From assembly GCF_027942865.1 (NCBI RefSeq), contig NC_134510.1, forward strand, positions 11,064,743 through 11,128,742: a stretch of 64,000 nucleotides of DNA, written 5' to 3'. This stretch comes from Odontesthes bonariensis (taxonomy: Eukaryota > Chordata > Actinopteri > Atheriniformes > Atherinopsidae). Under the pieces are notes generated by a model that was given only the letters and a program-made list of their open reading frames with translations, did no database searches and was not told the DNA's origin. Of the stretch, positions 1 through 10,647 are shown piece by piece (position 1 is the stretch's first letter; the number at the start of each line of letters is the position of its first letter). The position numbers and the translations under genes were made by a program.

Positions 1-61
1 GGAATCGAGACCCGATCTTCGGCGTTACAGGCAGAGATACTGTCCATTATACTAACGAGGA
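1..61 (-). pseudogene. tRNA-Asp-like relic, cut by the window edge
   Basis: Read on the minus strand from position 61, the sequence opens TCCTCGTTAGTATAATGG and continues through a CCTGTAAC anticodon loop to a T-arm-like GATTCC at the window edge. This resembles vertebrate tRNA-Asp. The anticodon triplet reads GTA rather than GTC, the anticodon stem has a mismatch, and the acceptor 3' strand lies outside the window. It is best taken as a decayed or partial tRNA gene; a tRNA-derived repeat is the alternative. Confidence 0.4.
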
Positions 62-311
62 ATTTCTGTGTGACTGACACAGTCGTCAGATGAAAACACA
101 ACTATCGGCAAGGAGTGAAATAAGATTTTCTTGTCCCGTTTCAAGGTGCAGGAAAATTGCTATCACAGTCCCATCAATCAGAAGGAGAGTCTTCCATGAA
201 GCTGCATGCCTAGTAAATATTCCCCTTCAACACGAACACAACGCAGACCCACATATTCGCTGGAATGATGCCTGGGCCCGCCGACAGTGTCGTCAAATAT
301 TCCTTTTAATA

Positions 312-394
312 GTCAGGATGGCCGAGCGGTCTAAGGCGCTGCGTTCAGGTCGCAGTCTCCCCTGGAGGCGTGGGTTCAAATTCCACTTCTGACA
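312..394 (+). tRNA. tRNA-Leu (anticodon CAG)
   Basis: A complete 83-nt cloverleaf of the long-variable-arm class. The acceptor stem GTCAGGA pairs with TTCTGAC (one G-T pair) and is followed by discriminator A. The D region contains GGCCGAGCGGTCTAAGGC. The anticodon stem CTGCG/CGCAG is perfect around TTCAGGT, giving anticodon CAG at 346-348, which reads CUG. A long variable arm follows, then the T arm GTGGG-TTCAAAT-TCCAC. The T arm has a G-T closing pair where G53-C61 is usual, so the internal B box is slightly off consensus. It may still be active. It lies outside the part of the palindrome visible here. Confidence 0.85.
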
Positions 395-461
395 TTGCAG
401 ACAGGTGCCATGGGTTTTCCTGGCTGCCGCCATTGTAGTATGCTTGTTGAGTGGTGAAGGC

Positions 462-1268
462 TAGTGGTGCAACGGATCATCATTGATCCGTTCGGATCAA
501 TTATTTCAGTTCGGCACACACATGATCCTCGGATTGATTTATGAAAAAAAAAATGTGTGCTTGTTCAGTCCTCACACAGCCGTTACCATTCCGCTAGTTC
601 CAGGGACAGAGCTACTTTCCATGCTCTGGGTAAAAGTCTGCCACAGTTCCCTCCTCAATAAGCAAACAGTCCTATGGCTCGTTTGTGATTTATTGTCCTC
701 AGCGTACAACATGTAGAACAGTGGGCATGGAAAATAAAAGTAGGCTAGACTTCGGTGACTACTGTAACGATAACTGCTGCCTCTAGTGCTACGTCCTTTT
801 TCCATATACTCGCGCTGCCACACAAACCTGTCGCCTAGGTTACCACACAGACATAACACGTAGCTGACATAGCGATAGCTAACATAAAGAAAACCCCTAA
901 CCTGCAACACAGCGTGGTCATGGCGAGCGGAGGAACAGAAGAGCTCCACGTCGTTTAAATCCCCTGTTTGGGAGCATTTTGGCTTCCCTGTCAAATTTAA
1001 TGAAGAAGGAAAGAGGTTGGTAGATAAAACCGTGACGGTGTGTAGGCACTGTGGTACAAGAAAGCCACACAACAGTGGAAACATATCGAGCATGGCCACG
1101 TATTTGCAGCGATATCACCCCGGTGTTTCACTGACAGGAGTGAAACCGAAAGCGGCTCAACAACCGGTCATCACCGCGTTAAGCAGCCCCCTTCCTTCAC
1201 AATCCGACCGGGCTACAGCGATCACAAACGCTAGAGACTGGTAAGTCTGACAAGAAGCTATTAAAATT
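462..1268 (+). mobile_element. Decayed hAT element, 5' part
   Basis: Position 462 starts TAGTGGTGCAACGGATCATC, resembling hAT terminal repeats of the TAGNGGTGCAACGG type. About 460 bp of leader precede a BED zinc-finger exon (930-1243). No matching 3' terminus or target duplication is visible; the homology I can recognise stops soon after the exon's splice donor. The element appears truncated by the P2RX7-like sequence that follows. Confidence 0.5.
930..1243 (+). pseudogene. BED zinc-finger first exon of a hAT transposase
   Basis: The frame beginning GAG at 930 has no in-frame ATG; the ATG at 920 is in another frame, suggesting an early frameshift. The translation contains a BED finger: SPVWEHFGF, then VCRHCGTRK as the CxxC pair, then GNISSMATYLQRYHPG. 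The first zinc-binding His of the usual HLxxHH pattern is Tyr here. The exon ends AGAGACTG followed by GTAAGT, a good splice donor at about 1241. BED fingers give DNA binding to hAT transposases and to domesticated ZBED proteins. No catalytic part follows, so this is a broken fragment. Confidence 0.6.
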
Positions 1269-1446
1269 GTGATCCAGCATTCCAGTCTGCACTCACTGAC
1301 TCCGGCACTGTGTAAAAAGTGTGTTGACAGGCTGTCAGTGTCAGTTAGCTTCAGTTGTCAGTGCAGTGCTTATCCCTCTCGACAAAATTATTTATGCCTC
1401 ATCAACATCGTCCAGACTCGTGGCCTAGACCAAACACAGTGTATGC
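1269..1446. other. Short unassigned stretch
   Basis: AT/GC-mixed sequence between the BED exon and the P2RX7-like exon. I see no coding or repeat signature. On the minus strand it would be the start of the intron downstream of the 1451-1707 exon. Confidence 0.4.
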
Positions 1447-1450
1447 TCAC

Positions 1451-1707
1451 CAATCGGCATTCTGAAGACGACCAAAATCACCATGATCACCATCATCGTC
1501 CCCACTGCTCTCGGACTCGGACTCCGACCCACTGTCACTGGCAATGGCTGGCTCAAACCTGTATGGTTCTAGCCCCAATCCCTCCTCGGTTTCTTCTTCA
1601 GGCTCTTCATTGTCATCAACAATATTCGGATCGAAATTTGCCGTGAAGAAGCTGTCCATGTCTGGCAAACTGCTGGCTTCGCTACTAGAACTACTAGTAT
1701 CAGACAT
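1451..1707 (-). CDS. First exon of a P2RX7 intracellular-domain-like protein
   Basis: The minus-strand ATG at 1705-1707 opens a Ser-rich, then acidic leader (MSDTSSSSSEASS, DDNEEPEEETEEG). A GLGLEPYRFEP motif and another Ser/Glu/Asp run follow, ending FGRLQNADW. In many fish proteins annotated as P2X purinoceptor 7-like, a similar leader runs directly into the Cys-rich P2RX7 C-terminal domain after an N-x-x-W motif. Here the frame is cut by a splice donor (GATTG then GTGAGC at 1445-1450), so the Cys-rich exon would lie further left. It was not found, and the BED exon occupies that space. It could be a mobile-element gene or a host paralogue fragment; the family call rests on memory of similar proteins. 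Confidence 0.5.
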
Positions 1708-1744
1708 GTTGATTGTTGGGGGTTGTTCCAGCAGCTGGCACTCG

Positions 1745-1752
1745 TGACGTCA
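1745..1752. promoter_or_regulatory. CRE (TGACGTCA) upstream of the 1451-1707 exon
   Basis: A perfect palindromic CREB/ATF site lies about 40 bp upstream of the minus-strand ATG at 1707, next to an ETS-like CTTCCGG at about 1771. Close CRE plus ETS sites without a clear TATA box are typical of broadly active vertebrate promoters. Promoter function is inferred. Confidence 0.4.
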
Positions 1753-1859
1753 CGCACCTGTCGTCTGCTACTTCCGGTTTGCCAAATGGCGGGCTATTCG
1801 AGTCAAATGTGGTGATAGTTTATTGGGCCTAATCAGGACTATCCGGGGGCCTAAATTTA

Positions 1860-3981
1860 TTTTAAAATCATAAAAAAATTCCATGGTATATAAGGAATCG
1901 ATCTGCTATTTCAGTTTTGTGCAAAAAAAATCACCTTTCTGTAGGCCTTTAACGAGTGCATCGAAGTCAGGTTGAATGTCTGAGGTGGAGATGCGAAGCA
2001 CAGCTGACAGATGGTCGTCAGTGAGAGATGATCTATACCTGGACTTCGTAAACTTCATCATTGAAAATGTTTGTTCACATATGTAGGTAGAGCCAAAGAG
2101 AACCAACATCTTCTGAGCATGTCTCTTCATGTTTGGAAAGTTCTCCTCCTTGAGAGAAGAGTAGAAATCCAGCAGACATCCTGATTTAAAGTGCTCTGCC
2201 AGTACTGCATCAGACTGCAGGTCAATGAGTTCCAGCTGAACATCACTGGGTGCATTATCCACACTGCAGGTAAAGGGAGAGGAAATCATGTGCATTTCAT
2301 CCTCGATTGTTCTGAGATCTTCAAATCTCCTTAAAAACTCACAATGCAATGCTCCTAACATGGATGAGTACCTGTGGAGGTGATCAGCTGATGGTGTGAC
2401 TTCTTTCAGGGTTTGCATGTGAGTGAGATTGTTGCTCTCCAGTTGGCTTGAAAGAAACAGCATCTTTCTCATGAAAGCCTTCACCAGGGTGTGCATTTCA
2501 TGAACAAAAAGGCCCCTGCCTTGCAGTTTGGTGTTCAGTTCATTCATCAGTGCAGTCACATCAACAGCAAATGCAAAATCTGCCATACAGTCCTCATCTG
2601 AGAGCTCTGGGATGTCTTTGCCTTTCATCTGACAAAACTCTCGAATCTCTGTTTTCAGGTCCCAAACTCTTTTTAGCACTTTGCCCAGGCTGAGCCATCT
2701 GACAGCTGTGTGGTAGCCGATGTCACTATGCTCAGACTCATGGTCCTCCAAAAGTGCGACAAACTGTCTGTGATTCAATGCCCGTGCCCTGATGAAGTTT
2801 ACTATTTTAGTAACAACATCAATAACATGGTTCATTTTTAGCAGTGACTTGCACAACACATGTTGGTGTATAATACAATGCAAAAATACCAATTTCTGAT
2901 CTGTGTCGATTTCAGTCACTTTATCTTGCATACGTTTTAAAAGTCCCACATTTTTCCCTGTAAGATTTGGACAACCGTCCGTTGTGACACCTGCCAGTCT
3001 GTCCCATTTCAGTCCCAGTGTGTCCATGCACGCATTTACATCTGTGAAGACATCGCTCCCTAGAGTCGTCCCTTTCATTGACCGCATTGCTGCCAGCTCC
3101 TTCGTAATCTTGAAGTCCGGCGTGATCCCGCGGACAAATACAAGTAACTGGGCTGTGTCACGGACATCACAGCTTTCGTCCAAAGCCAAGGAGAAAAAGT
3201 CAAAAGTTGCCACTTCACGTTGCAGCTGAAGCTCCAGATTCCCCGATATGTCCTCGACCCTTCTCGTCATGGTTCGCCTGGAGAGCGGGACTTTCTCAAA
3301 TGCTTCTTTTTGTTCAGGGCATATTAGTGCTGCAGAGTCCACCAAGCACTCTTTGATAAACTCCTCCTCCGAGAATGGCTTACTGTTTTTAGTGATTTTG
3401 TGGGATATCACAAAGCTGGTCTTGGTTGCTGCATGCCTGGATGTGTGAAGCTTGGTAAAAAAGCCTTGCTGCTTTTGCAGTTTAGCTAGCAAAGCTTCCG
3501 ATGTCCGCGCCCTTTCAGCATCAGTCACGTTCTTGAATTTCTCCGGGTGTTTCGTCTCCTAATGCTGACTCAAATTGTAGTCCTTAAACACGGTGATCTG
3601 CTCCCCGCAAACTAAACACACGGCTTTACCTCTGACTTCAGTAAATAAATACTTAGCAGTCCAATTTTTGTTGAAAACCCTGCATTCGCCATCTACCTTT
3701 CTTTTTTTAGCATGAGCAGACATTTCTGAGGGCTAAAGTCGTCTTGTGACTTGCTAGTGACAACGATCCAATCATGTGCATGTCTCGATATACGTTTTAC
3801 ATCATCATGAACGTGAATAAAAAACAACTTCAAAATAAAAATAAAATGCAGCTTCAGTCCATGCATCAGGTAAAATAAGAAAATATGTTTATTTTGTAAT
3901 TTCCAATTAACCTTACACGGGCCAGTCAGAGTCAACCAAAGGGCCGTATGCGGCCCGGGGGCCGTACAATGCCCAGGTCTG
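1860..3981 (-). mobile_element. Charlie-like hAT element containing the transposase
   Basis: The 5' terminus on the minus strand is at about 3981, where the sequence reads CAGACCTGGGCATTG followed by a GC-rich subterminal hairpin region (3930-3980). CAGRCCTGGGC is a known hAT terminus style. The opposite end should carry its complement beyond the stop codon at 1906. It is not visible, so the 3' end is either truncated near 1860 or strongly diverged. Confidence 0.55.
1906..3723 (-). pseudogene. hAT transposase (GTF2IRD2/Charlie-like), one nonsense codon
   Basis: The ATG at 3721-3723 starts a BED-like N-terminus (KAVCLVCGEQI, then LSQH) that is broken by TAG at about 3559-3561. After that the frame stays open to 1906. 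Recognisable hAT parts in order: LALDESCDVRDTA (catalytic-region Asp), TTDGCPNLTGKN (second Asp), LHCIIHQHVLCKSLL (CxxH region), YHTAVRWLSLGK (conserved RW), and a C-terminal dimerisation region with STYICEQTFSMMKF. This arrangement matches fish proteins named GTF2I repeat domain-containing 2-like, which derive from Charlie-type hAT transposons. Because of the stop, it is probably inactive. The right-arm copy at 62548 carries the same stop. Confidence 0.85.
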
Positions 3982-4789
3982 CACTAGACCATCAGGGACC
4001 CGAAAGCAGTGCACACGGTACAGGTTGCAACACTGTGGTAAACTCTTCCTAACTGGCAAATTAATTGGCATAGTGCATTGTACTGAAGTTGTGAACATTT
4101 TAGCCTTAGATGAAAGCAATTCTGCGCATCTGGAGAATGAATCCAAGCAAGCACAAGTTTCACACTTTAGACTTCTCTCTTATTTCAGGGAGAAATAGAA
4201 AGATTCCTGAGTAAGAGTGAGTGTGTCATAGCCCTGCAAGAAAAACAGTTGATAGATGACTAAATAAATAAAACATTCCTGACCTACACCACGACAGTGA
4301 AAACATCAAATCCTAGCCAGCAGACCACCAGGGAGCCTTTGATTTTTGTGAACTATGGATGTTGCCTCTTGTGCCTCGTTGTCCATTTAGCAGCGGGCTA
4401 TGTGTAGTCAAACGGACGAGGTATGTACAGAAACCCTTTTAAAGAATGATCTTAGGTGAGCAATATAATGGATCGGATCAGTGATGGAAAAGGGAAATCT
4501 GATTTGAAGGAATTGGACGAAAGCATTTAAAACTCCCAAATAGCTTTTTATGCCTGCTGAAATTGTTGGGGCATGTCACGGCAGTAGTCTTAAAGTGGAA
4601 GGCAGACTACAGCCTCTTGCCAAGCAATTTACCTACGTAGCATTCTCGTTCCGTTGCGTCAGCTTCCTGAAATCTTTTTCAGTACTCTGTGAAACAAGAG
4701 TTGTACACAGGGTAGTTTTTCCATTTACTGGCTTGTTTTATCTTGCAATGTCATTCCCCTACCTGTTATCTGTGGATATAAATGCAATG
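3982..4789. other. No gene recognised
   Basis: No family recognised. A short minus-strand frame near 4392-4310 starts MDNEAQEATSIVHK and stops soon after; its right-arm counterpart begins at 61885. There is no splice, promoter or repeat evidence strong enough for a gene call. Confidence 0.4.
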
Positions 4790-5451
4790 TCAGGAATATA
4801 GAGTAGTTACCCTCAATGTAAAGGGCTTACACAATCCAATCAAGTGAGGCAAGGTTATTGCAAAGATGAAGAGAGAGAAACTGCATGTAATATTCTGGCA
4901 GGAGACCCATCTCGACAGAATGAAAAGTTAAAAAAAATATGGTTTTAGAAATACATTCTACTCATGTTATAAGAAAGGGAGAAAAAGAGGGGTAGCAATA
5001 ATGATTCGTAATAGAGTGAATTTCCAAGTGTTTCTGAAATCTAGGGGTTCCTTAAACAGAAAGAGGTCACACTAGTTAATGTGTATGTACCACCTGGCAA
5101 GGATAATTCCTTTATTAGAGAAATTTTTGGTTTGATTGCTTCCGAAGCCACTGGGGTTTTAATATGTGGAGGAGACTGGAATATGCAGCTACAATGTAAG
5201 CTAGACTCCTCTAACACATTAAAGATATCTGCTCCCACACCAGAGTAACTGTGTCCTGCTGACACATGTTGACAGAGCTCGGGATGATTGATGTATGGAG
5301 GGAGCTCCACCCAACAGAAAGACGGTATACATTTTATTCAGCAAGTCATAGAGTGCACTCAAGAATTGACTATTTCTTTACATATAACTCTGACAGACAC
5401 AGACTTAAAGAGTGCAGTATAGGGATTCGAGATGTCATTCACCTAGCCTGA
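4790..5451 (+). pseudogene. L1-type LINE endonuclease remnant
   Basis: Read with several frame changes, this encodes the start of an APE-type endonuclease. It includes TLNVKGL at about 4812, an IFWQETH-like stretch at about 4892, GRKRGVAIMIRNRVNF (about 4975-5030), VTLVNVYVPPGKDNSF (about 5068-5115), and LICGGDWN (about 5160). It ends with LGMIDVWRELHPTERRYTF and SRIDYF at 5266-5451. These are landmarks of the L1/Tx1 ORF2 endonuclease, which nicks target DNA. Frameshifts, an internal stop, and truncation at 5452 before any reverse transcriptase make it non-functional. Confidence 0.75.
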
Positions 5452-5549
5452 TTAACATAGACTTTCAAATCTCTTCGAGATTCTGGTCTGACCAAGACCA
5501 TAACGAATACGATTCGAAATGGCCTGGTCAACCCGCCTCCCTCGGGTTG

Positions 5550-5810
5550 CTACTGGTTGTGGCCAGAAAAGGCTGTGCCTAAGCTTAAGCCAATCACACC
5601 ACTCTTTCCTCTGACGTATGATTTAGCTACCAGCGGGGCTAACTGGTAGATTAAACTCTTACCAAAGCCAGTAGGGAGCAAGGCGAAAACGTCTTTCCTG
5701 TCAAGAAATGATTCAAGGGCTGTTCTTTGCTCGATTTTTAACGAGAATCTCCCGTCGAACACTTTCATTACAGCATCTACAGCAGTGTCAAAAGCTTGAC
5801 GCTGCTCCAT
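5550..5810 (-). pseudogene. RecQ-like helicase N-terminal exon fragment
   Basis: From the ATG at 5810 the frame reads MEQRQAFDTAVDAVMKVF, then SLKIEQRTALESFL, then DVFALLPTGFGKSLIYQLAPL. That is the RecQ-type motif 0/Walker A region with the GxGKS phosphate-binding loop. RecQ helicases unwind DNA using ATP. Only this N-terminal part is present; the DEAH box and later motifs are missing, and the frame runs into repeat-like sequence. High-copy RecQ-like fragments in fish usually belong to transposons, and GAGATTCTGGTCTGACC just downstream (about 5479) looks like repeat sequence. The left copy has three more codons than the right one (TAVDAVMK against TAVMK). Confidence 0.6.
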
Positions 5811-6184
5811 GTTGATATTGAATGAAGCGCTTCCGTGTACAATCCATGGGTTGAGTGGCAGTTCAACCACGTCACTACCTTGAACACGCCTCTACCCTGG
5901 GCCGTTGGCGCTGCTCAAAGTTGATTGCTTCCCGACAAAGTGGATGGAGTTCCCATTTTTTCGGGAACTCGAATCCACCTGAATGAGCAGTTTGCCCAAG
6001 TGTAGCAGAGCCGAAGGTGTTGCGTCACTGCGAGGGCGGAGCCTGGGTATCATTCACCTGTTTATCTGACCCTACACATAGACAATAAAAAGAAAAACAC
6101 GTCTTGGCGACTTAATACAAGTATCTTAAATGATAACCAGTGTTGGGGTAGTTACTCAAAAAAGCCTCTGTGGGCTTCCTGCTG

Positions 6185-7120
6185 ATGGAAGGACCAGCGG
6201 ATGACAAAGAAACAACAACTCTGACACCAACGGAGGACAAAGTGGAACACCTGAGCGACCGCAGGTAACGTATTGTGCAAAACAGGTGAGTGCATGATTC
6301 CGTCTAACTAATGAATGAAATCTACAGAAATGAACGTGTGCTAGCTCACACATGTTGAGTACTTGTGCAGTTTTTCCTTCCTTTTCCTGCTGTGTTTTAC
6401 CGAGGTGATCAGGGATGAGATGAGACTCGAGCGCAGGTCCGAAGGAGAAAGACTGTGGACCCGACATTGCCGCTATGCACCCAGGGTTTCCGTGACGACG
6501 AGGAGCTCTCAGTCGGATGAGAGAAGCTGATGTTAAAAAAAAAAGAAATAAAGGAGGACTTGGGGTAGGTCCTTTTTAGTGTCACAGAGCGTGATTAGTT
6601 AAAAGGCACATTATGTACTGCATTTAGATGATATTAGCTGATATTATAGAGAAAAGTAAGGAAACAAGCTGCTATTTTAAAAAGAAAAGATGACAAAATT
6701 GTCACAAAGTTATGCTTAAGCTTAAATCAGGACTTTCTTTCTGTCTTCCTTGTAGCAGTGGACATGGACCATTCCCAGGAAGCTCCAGCAGCACAGCCGT
6801 CCCCTGAACACACTCCAGCACCAAATCTGCTCCCAGACACCGGACTGTTGATCGGCCCCAGCTGAAACGATGAAAAGCATCCCACACCGAGCCGTACAGA
6901 TGAAGCCGTCTCCGTGTGTGAAGCTCCTCACAGACACAGAGAAGATCTGCTCACCTACACCTGCAGAAATAACACAGTCCAGACAAGACGCAGACAATTG
7001 GGACTGAAAGACAACCAGTGGGACAGTGTTGTTCTTTAAAGACATTATTTGTAAATTATGTATTTAAAAAAAATGGTTTGCATTTACATTTTACATGCTG
7101 CTTTGGTGCTGGAATCAATA
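6185..7120 (+). other. Possible small spliced transcript
   Basis: Three exon-like blocks. Block 1, 6185-6265, reads MEGPADDKETTTLTPTED and more, ending at AG|GTAACG or at the adjoining TAA. Block 2 begins after TTTTACCGAG at about 6404 and reads VIRDEMRLERRSEGERLW to a TGA near 6528. Block 3 follows CTTCCTTGTAG at about 6756, reads MDHSQEAPAAQPSPEH to a TGA, and leads to AATAAA near 7110. Exon phases do not join cleanly, so this may be a captured gene fragment. The right arm repeats it at about 59150-60082. I recognise no family. Confidence 0.25.
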
Positions 7121-7229
7121 AAAATGAACAGTTTTTACACTTACTCTCTCTTCTGTTAAATGAAACACCAAACGATAACTTTGCCTCAGAGAACGAGCAT
7201 CTTCTGATGCAACACTCTTAAAAGCAGAC

Positions 7230-7932
7230 CCTACAAAGCTTTCTGCAGTCTGTCAGACACATAAGGAATATTTTACTAATCCGAATTCTAAATGATCAGC
7301 TATAACATTTGATTTAGTCTTTCTTCTTTGACTAATAGCCTCATTCCACAGATATGACAGAACAAACATGGCAGGCAGTTTACAGTAGATATCATCCTGT
7401 TGGTAGAATGCCTTTAAAACTCAGAAGAAGCTTTTTTTCTACTCATTTCTACTGAAGTGCATCAAATTAAATTGTATTATCCATGAGTCTGTAATTTAAC
7501 AGGTTTTTCTTCAGGTTTCCTTAACAATGACATGACATCACAGCTCTTTCAGCTGCATCATGTGGAAATATTTCAGGTTTTTTTGCCAGAGGGCCGGCTC
7601 AGTCTAATGAATTTATCTGGAAACATGCATAGTACTGAGGAGGATGTTGTTTAAAACTCCTTAAACCAGCCATATTCATTTCTGGATATTTGTTATAAAA
7701 ATAATAATAATAAAAAACATTTAAAAAAGAAAGTAAATAAATGTAAAAGCTCTATTATAAAATGATGAAGCTCAAAGGGAAACATGAAACTGTACAAATG
7801 GAACACAGAGATTCTCCTGTATGGATGCTGCTCCATTCATCAAGTTTCCAAAAACTGAGCTGGGATTTTCTGCAGGAATGAAAACGATCCAAACACTTGT
7901 CAGTCTTTGCTGCTCGATGCCGCTGTTGTGTT
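7230..7932. other. Upstream flank of 7SL copy 1, no gene seen
   Basis: AT-rich, with short A/T tracts at 7690-7740. From about 7755 the sequence matches the flank repeated beside 7SL copy 2 (from about 12029) and, without 7SL, at about 32820 and 54230. No coding frame is convincing. Confidence 0.5.
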
Positions 7933-7943
7933 TGATGACATCA
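7933..7943. promoter_or_regulatory. ATF/CRE-like site upstream of 7SL copy 1
   Basis: TGATGACATCA lies 53-63 bp before the 7SL start. Vertebrate 7SL genes need an upstream ATF/CRE-type site near -50 together with internal promoter elements. The same site at the same spacing precedes copy 2 and the right-arm copy. The role is inferred from position. Confidence 0.45.
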
Positions 7944-7995
7944 AAATGTCGTTTACTTCAACAAGCTGAAAGTCTGATAAACGTGAGAGTCTCTC

Positions 7996-8294
7996 GCCGG
8001 GTGCTGTGGCGCGCGCCTGTAATCCAAGCTACCGGGAGGCTGAGGCTGATGGATCGCTTGAGCTCAGGAGCTCAGAGCTGCAGTGGGCTATGCCGATCGG
8101 GTGTCCGCACTAAGCTCGGTACCGATATGGTGCTCCTGGGGGAGCCCGGGACCACCAGGTCGTCTAAGGAGGGGAGAACCGGCCCAGGTCGGAAACGGAG
8201 CAGGTCAAAGCCCCTGTGCCGCTCAGTAGTGGGATCGCACCTGTGATTAGACGCTGCAGTGCAGCCTGAGTCATACAGCGGGACCCAGTCTTTT
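7996..8294 (+). ncRNA. RN7SL: 7SL (SRP) RNA gene, copy 1
   Basis: About 299 nt, the standard vertebrate 7SL length. It opens GCCGGGTGCTGTGGCGCG and continues CCTGTAATCCAAGCTACC-GGGAGGCTGAGGC (Alu domain, SRP9/14 binding). Next comes CCGATCGGGTGTCCGCAC, then the S domain with GGACCACCAGGTCG (helix 6, SRP19) and GTCGGAAACGGAGCAGGTCA (helix 8, SRP54). It closes with AGTAGTGGGATCGCACCTGTG and ACCCAGTC, and a T5 Pol III terminator sits at 8291-8295. The product is the RNA scaffold of the signal recognition particle. No internal deletion is seen, so it could be functional. It differs from copy 2 at a few bases, for example A for T at about 8073. Confidence 0.92.
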
Positions 8295-8535
8295 TACACT
8301 CTTTGTTCTCTCCAACAAAATACTGGGACAACACACACGCTCCAACATCATCTCTTTACACGTTACAGCAGTTTCTCTATCTTCTCTTTTCCATTGAAAA
8401 GCACAGCTGTTTCTTGGATCTACAGCGCCCCCACCTGGAGAAGACGAGCAACGACCATCAGCCACATCACTCACCGCTGCTTCACAGATACACTCTGCTC
8501 CATCACTCATTCAATCAAGCTGCTGCTGTCAACTC

Positions 8536-10137
8536 AAAGACTGTCTTTTATCCAAATAAGGTACCAACTCCCTGTCAAAAGATTACATTTGACCCCTAAC
8601 CATGATCATTTCCTAACCCTCGCTAAGAAGTCTGGATTTTTAAAGTCCCAACCCTGCGTTATTGGCTAAACCTAAACAGGAAGTGACAAAGTAAAAGCTT
8701 AAGATCTGTCATATTTAGGAGCACTTTCACATGTGACTGTGTGGGTTTTTCCTTTGATCAGCTATCACAGTCTTGAAAAGCAGGTGTCCTGCCCAACAAT
8801 TGGGTCAGCCCCACTGTCTCATAAGATGAGTTTTTTTTTTATCTTTCTTTGCTCAGAGGTGCTGTGATATTCAGGCTCAATAATTACTCTTAAACTATGA
8901 TTCCGAGCTGCAGGACTTTCAGGTTAAGTTTGCAGTTCCGTGAGAGGATTCTTAGCTTTCTGGCCACAGCCCAGAGGAATTCCATGATCGCCATGGTTCC
9001 CTCCTCAGAAGCATCATCGCAGCATCATTTAAAAACAAACATAAACACCATCAGTCTACACAACTTTTTTTCTTCACATTTCACTCCACCAGTTGTGGAA
9101 GATTCTAACTTCTGCTGAGGACTTGTTGCATCCCAACATGAAGAAAACACTCCCAGAAACCCATAAAAGTGGAACAACATACTTCCAACAGGAAAAATAT
9201 CAGGTTTGAGAAATGTCAAAGTCTGCACTCTTTTCTAAAGTTTCCACTGAGAAGATTTTGAAAAAGTTCATAGTCACTCATATTCAAATGACCAAAAACC
9301 TCTGAAATAAACACTTCCCACCTTCAGCTTAAAGGCAAAGTATGCTGAAGTCAGGTTTAAAATCGTTTCAAAAGAAAAAACAGCATCCAAACATTAGCTC
9401 TTCTCAAATTGGACTAAGTGTAGAACAGGGTCTTTTTTTTTTATAAATCAATCTTTTTATAGTTACACATAGAAATTGGTATGAAGAGTTGAACATTAAA
9501 TCATATATATTCATTTATACAGCTGATAAAACTATTCACAGGACAGAAGTCCTCAGCTTCCTGCTGGGACACATAGTCACATGTAAAGGTAATGTGTAAA
9601 TTGTGGAAAAACAATCACTGTAATGTTATCTTTTTCAATTTGGGATCAGAAAGGCATTCTTTCTTGTTTGAATTGAATTGAATCCTAAATCAAAGACTGT
9701 CTTTTATCCAAATAAGGTACCAACTCTCTGTCAAAAGATTACATTTGACCCCTAACCATGATCATTTCCTAAGCCTCGCTAAGAAGTCTGGATTTTTAAA
9801 GTCCCAACCCTGCGTTATTGGCCAAACCTAAACAGGAAGTGACAAAGTTCCATCCTAATGTGTTGTGTTTACATGTGAAAAAGACCACAAGTCAAATGGA
9901 CATTTCTTGGATGTGCTTCTGTAAGTGATTATGGTACAGAGAGGCCAGTTATTTCAAAGTAAAAGCTTAAGATCTGTCATATTTAGGAGCACTTTCACAT
10001 GTGACTGTGTGGGTTTTTCCTTTGATCAGCTATCACAGTCTTGAAAAGCAGGTGTCCTGCCCAACAATTGGGTCAGCCCCACTTCCTCATAAGATGGCCA
10101 CAGCCCAGAGAAATTCCATGATCGCCATGATTCCCTC
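8536..10137 (-). repeat. 1.27-kb repeat, about 1.3 units in reverse orientation
   Basis: One unit (8536 to about 9690) followed by a partial second (about 9690-10137) matches, in reverse, the tandem units at 33629-37544 and 55042-57730. The first unit lacks about 125 bp between two ACTTTG motifs; the second keeps that segment (9841-9962). Short frames inside recur in every copy but have no recognisable product. The second unit ends against the Harbinger remnant. Confidence 0.85.
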
Positions 10138-10647
10138 TTTTCATGCAGTGGCACCCGTGCCGTTGTGCAGCGCACTGAGCTGAAGGCCAGGTGAGTGCGT
10201 CTCGATACAGCGAGGGGCAAACTGCTCTATAGCCCAGAGAAGGCATGCCTGACTTGCGAAATATTTCCATGAACGAGGGTCTCCACCTGAACCAGCCCAG
10301 GCAGACCAGAAGGTGTGGTGCCAGAAGACCCCCCTCATGGACCACCCCATCAAAGAGCAATCATTTTTTATTTCATTTCTTTTATTTAACCTTTCTTTAA
10401 CCAGGAAATGGTCCCATTGAGTTACAATAACTCTTCTGCCAGGGAGTCCTGGCCAAGAAGGCGGCTTAAAAAAGTTACATTACAATAAAACACAAGAGAC
10501 CAGACAAAACCACTACTACATCACATCTAAACAGAAGTAGACATATTAAAAACTGAGTATACACAGACACTAAAAATCATGACGAAGCAACAACTGATTG
10601 CACGGCTTTAGTTGCAGTCATCGAGCGCCTGCCCATGGCGAGACGTC

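Larger units (their letters stand above)
2271..10100. repeat. Palindrome, left arm segment 1
   Basis: Matched in reverse complement by about 56170-64000. Paired coordinates sum to about 66271 near the outer edge and 66259 near the 7SL gene, so only small indels separate the two. Long stretches are identical by eye. Both copies carry the same transposase stop, LINE frameshifts, RecQ-like exon, 7SL gene and 1.27-kb unit. The match is still running when the window ends at 64000, so its outer limit is unknown. Confidence 0.9.

Noticed and set aside
2903-3448. 108- and 66-codon plus-strand frames
   Set aside because: Antisense shadows of the hAT transposase; the arms repeat them in mirror image.
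7821-8246. 141-codon frame spanning the 7SL gene
   Set aside because: The sequence is 7SL RNA and its flank; the frame is incidental.
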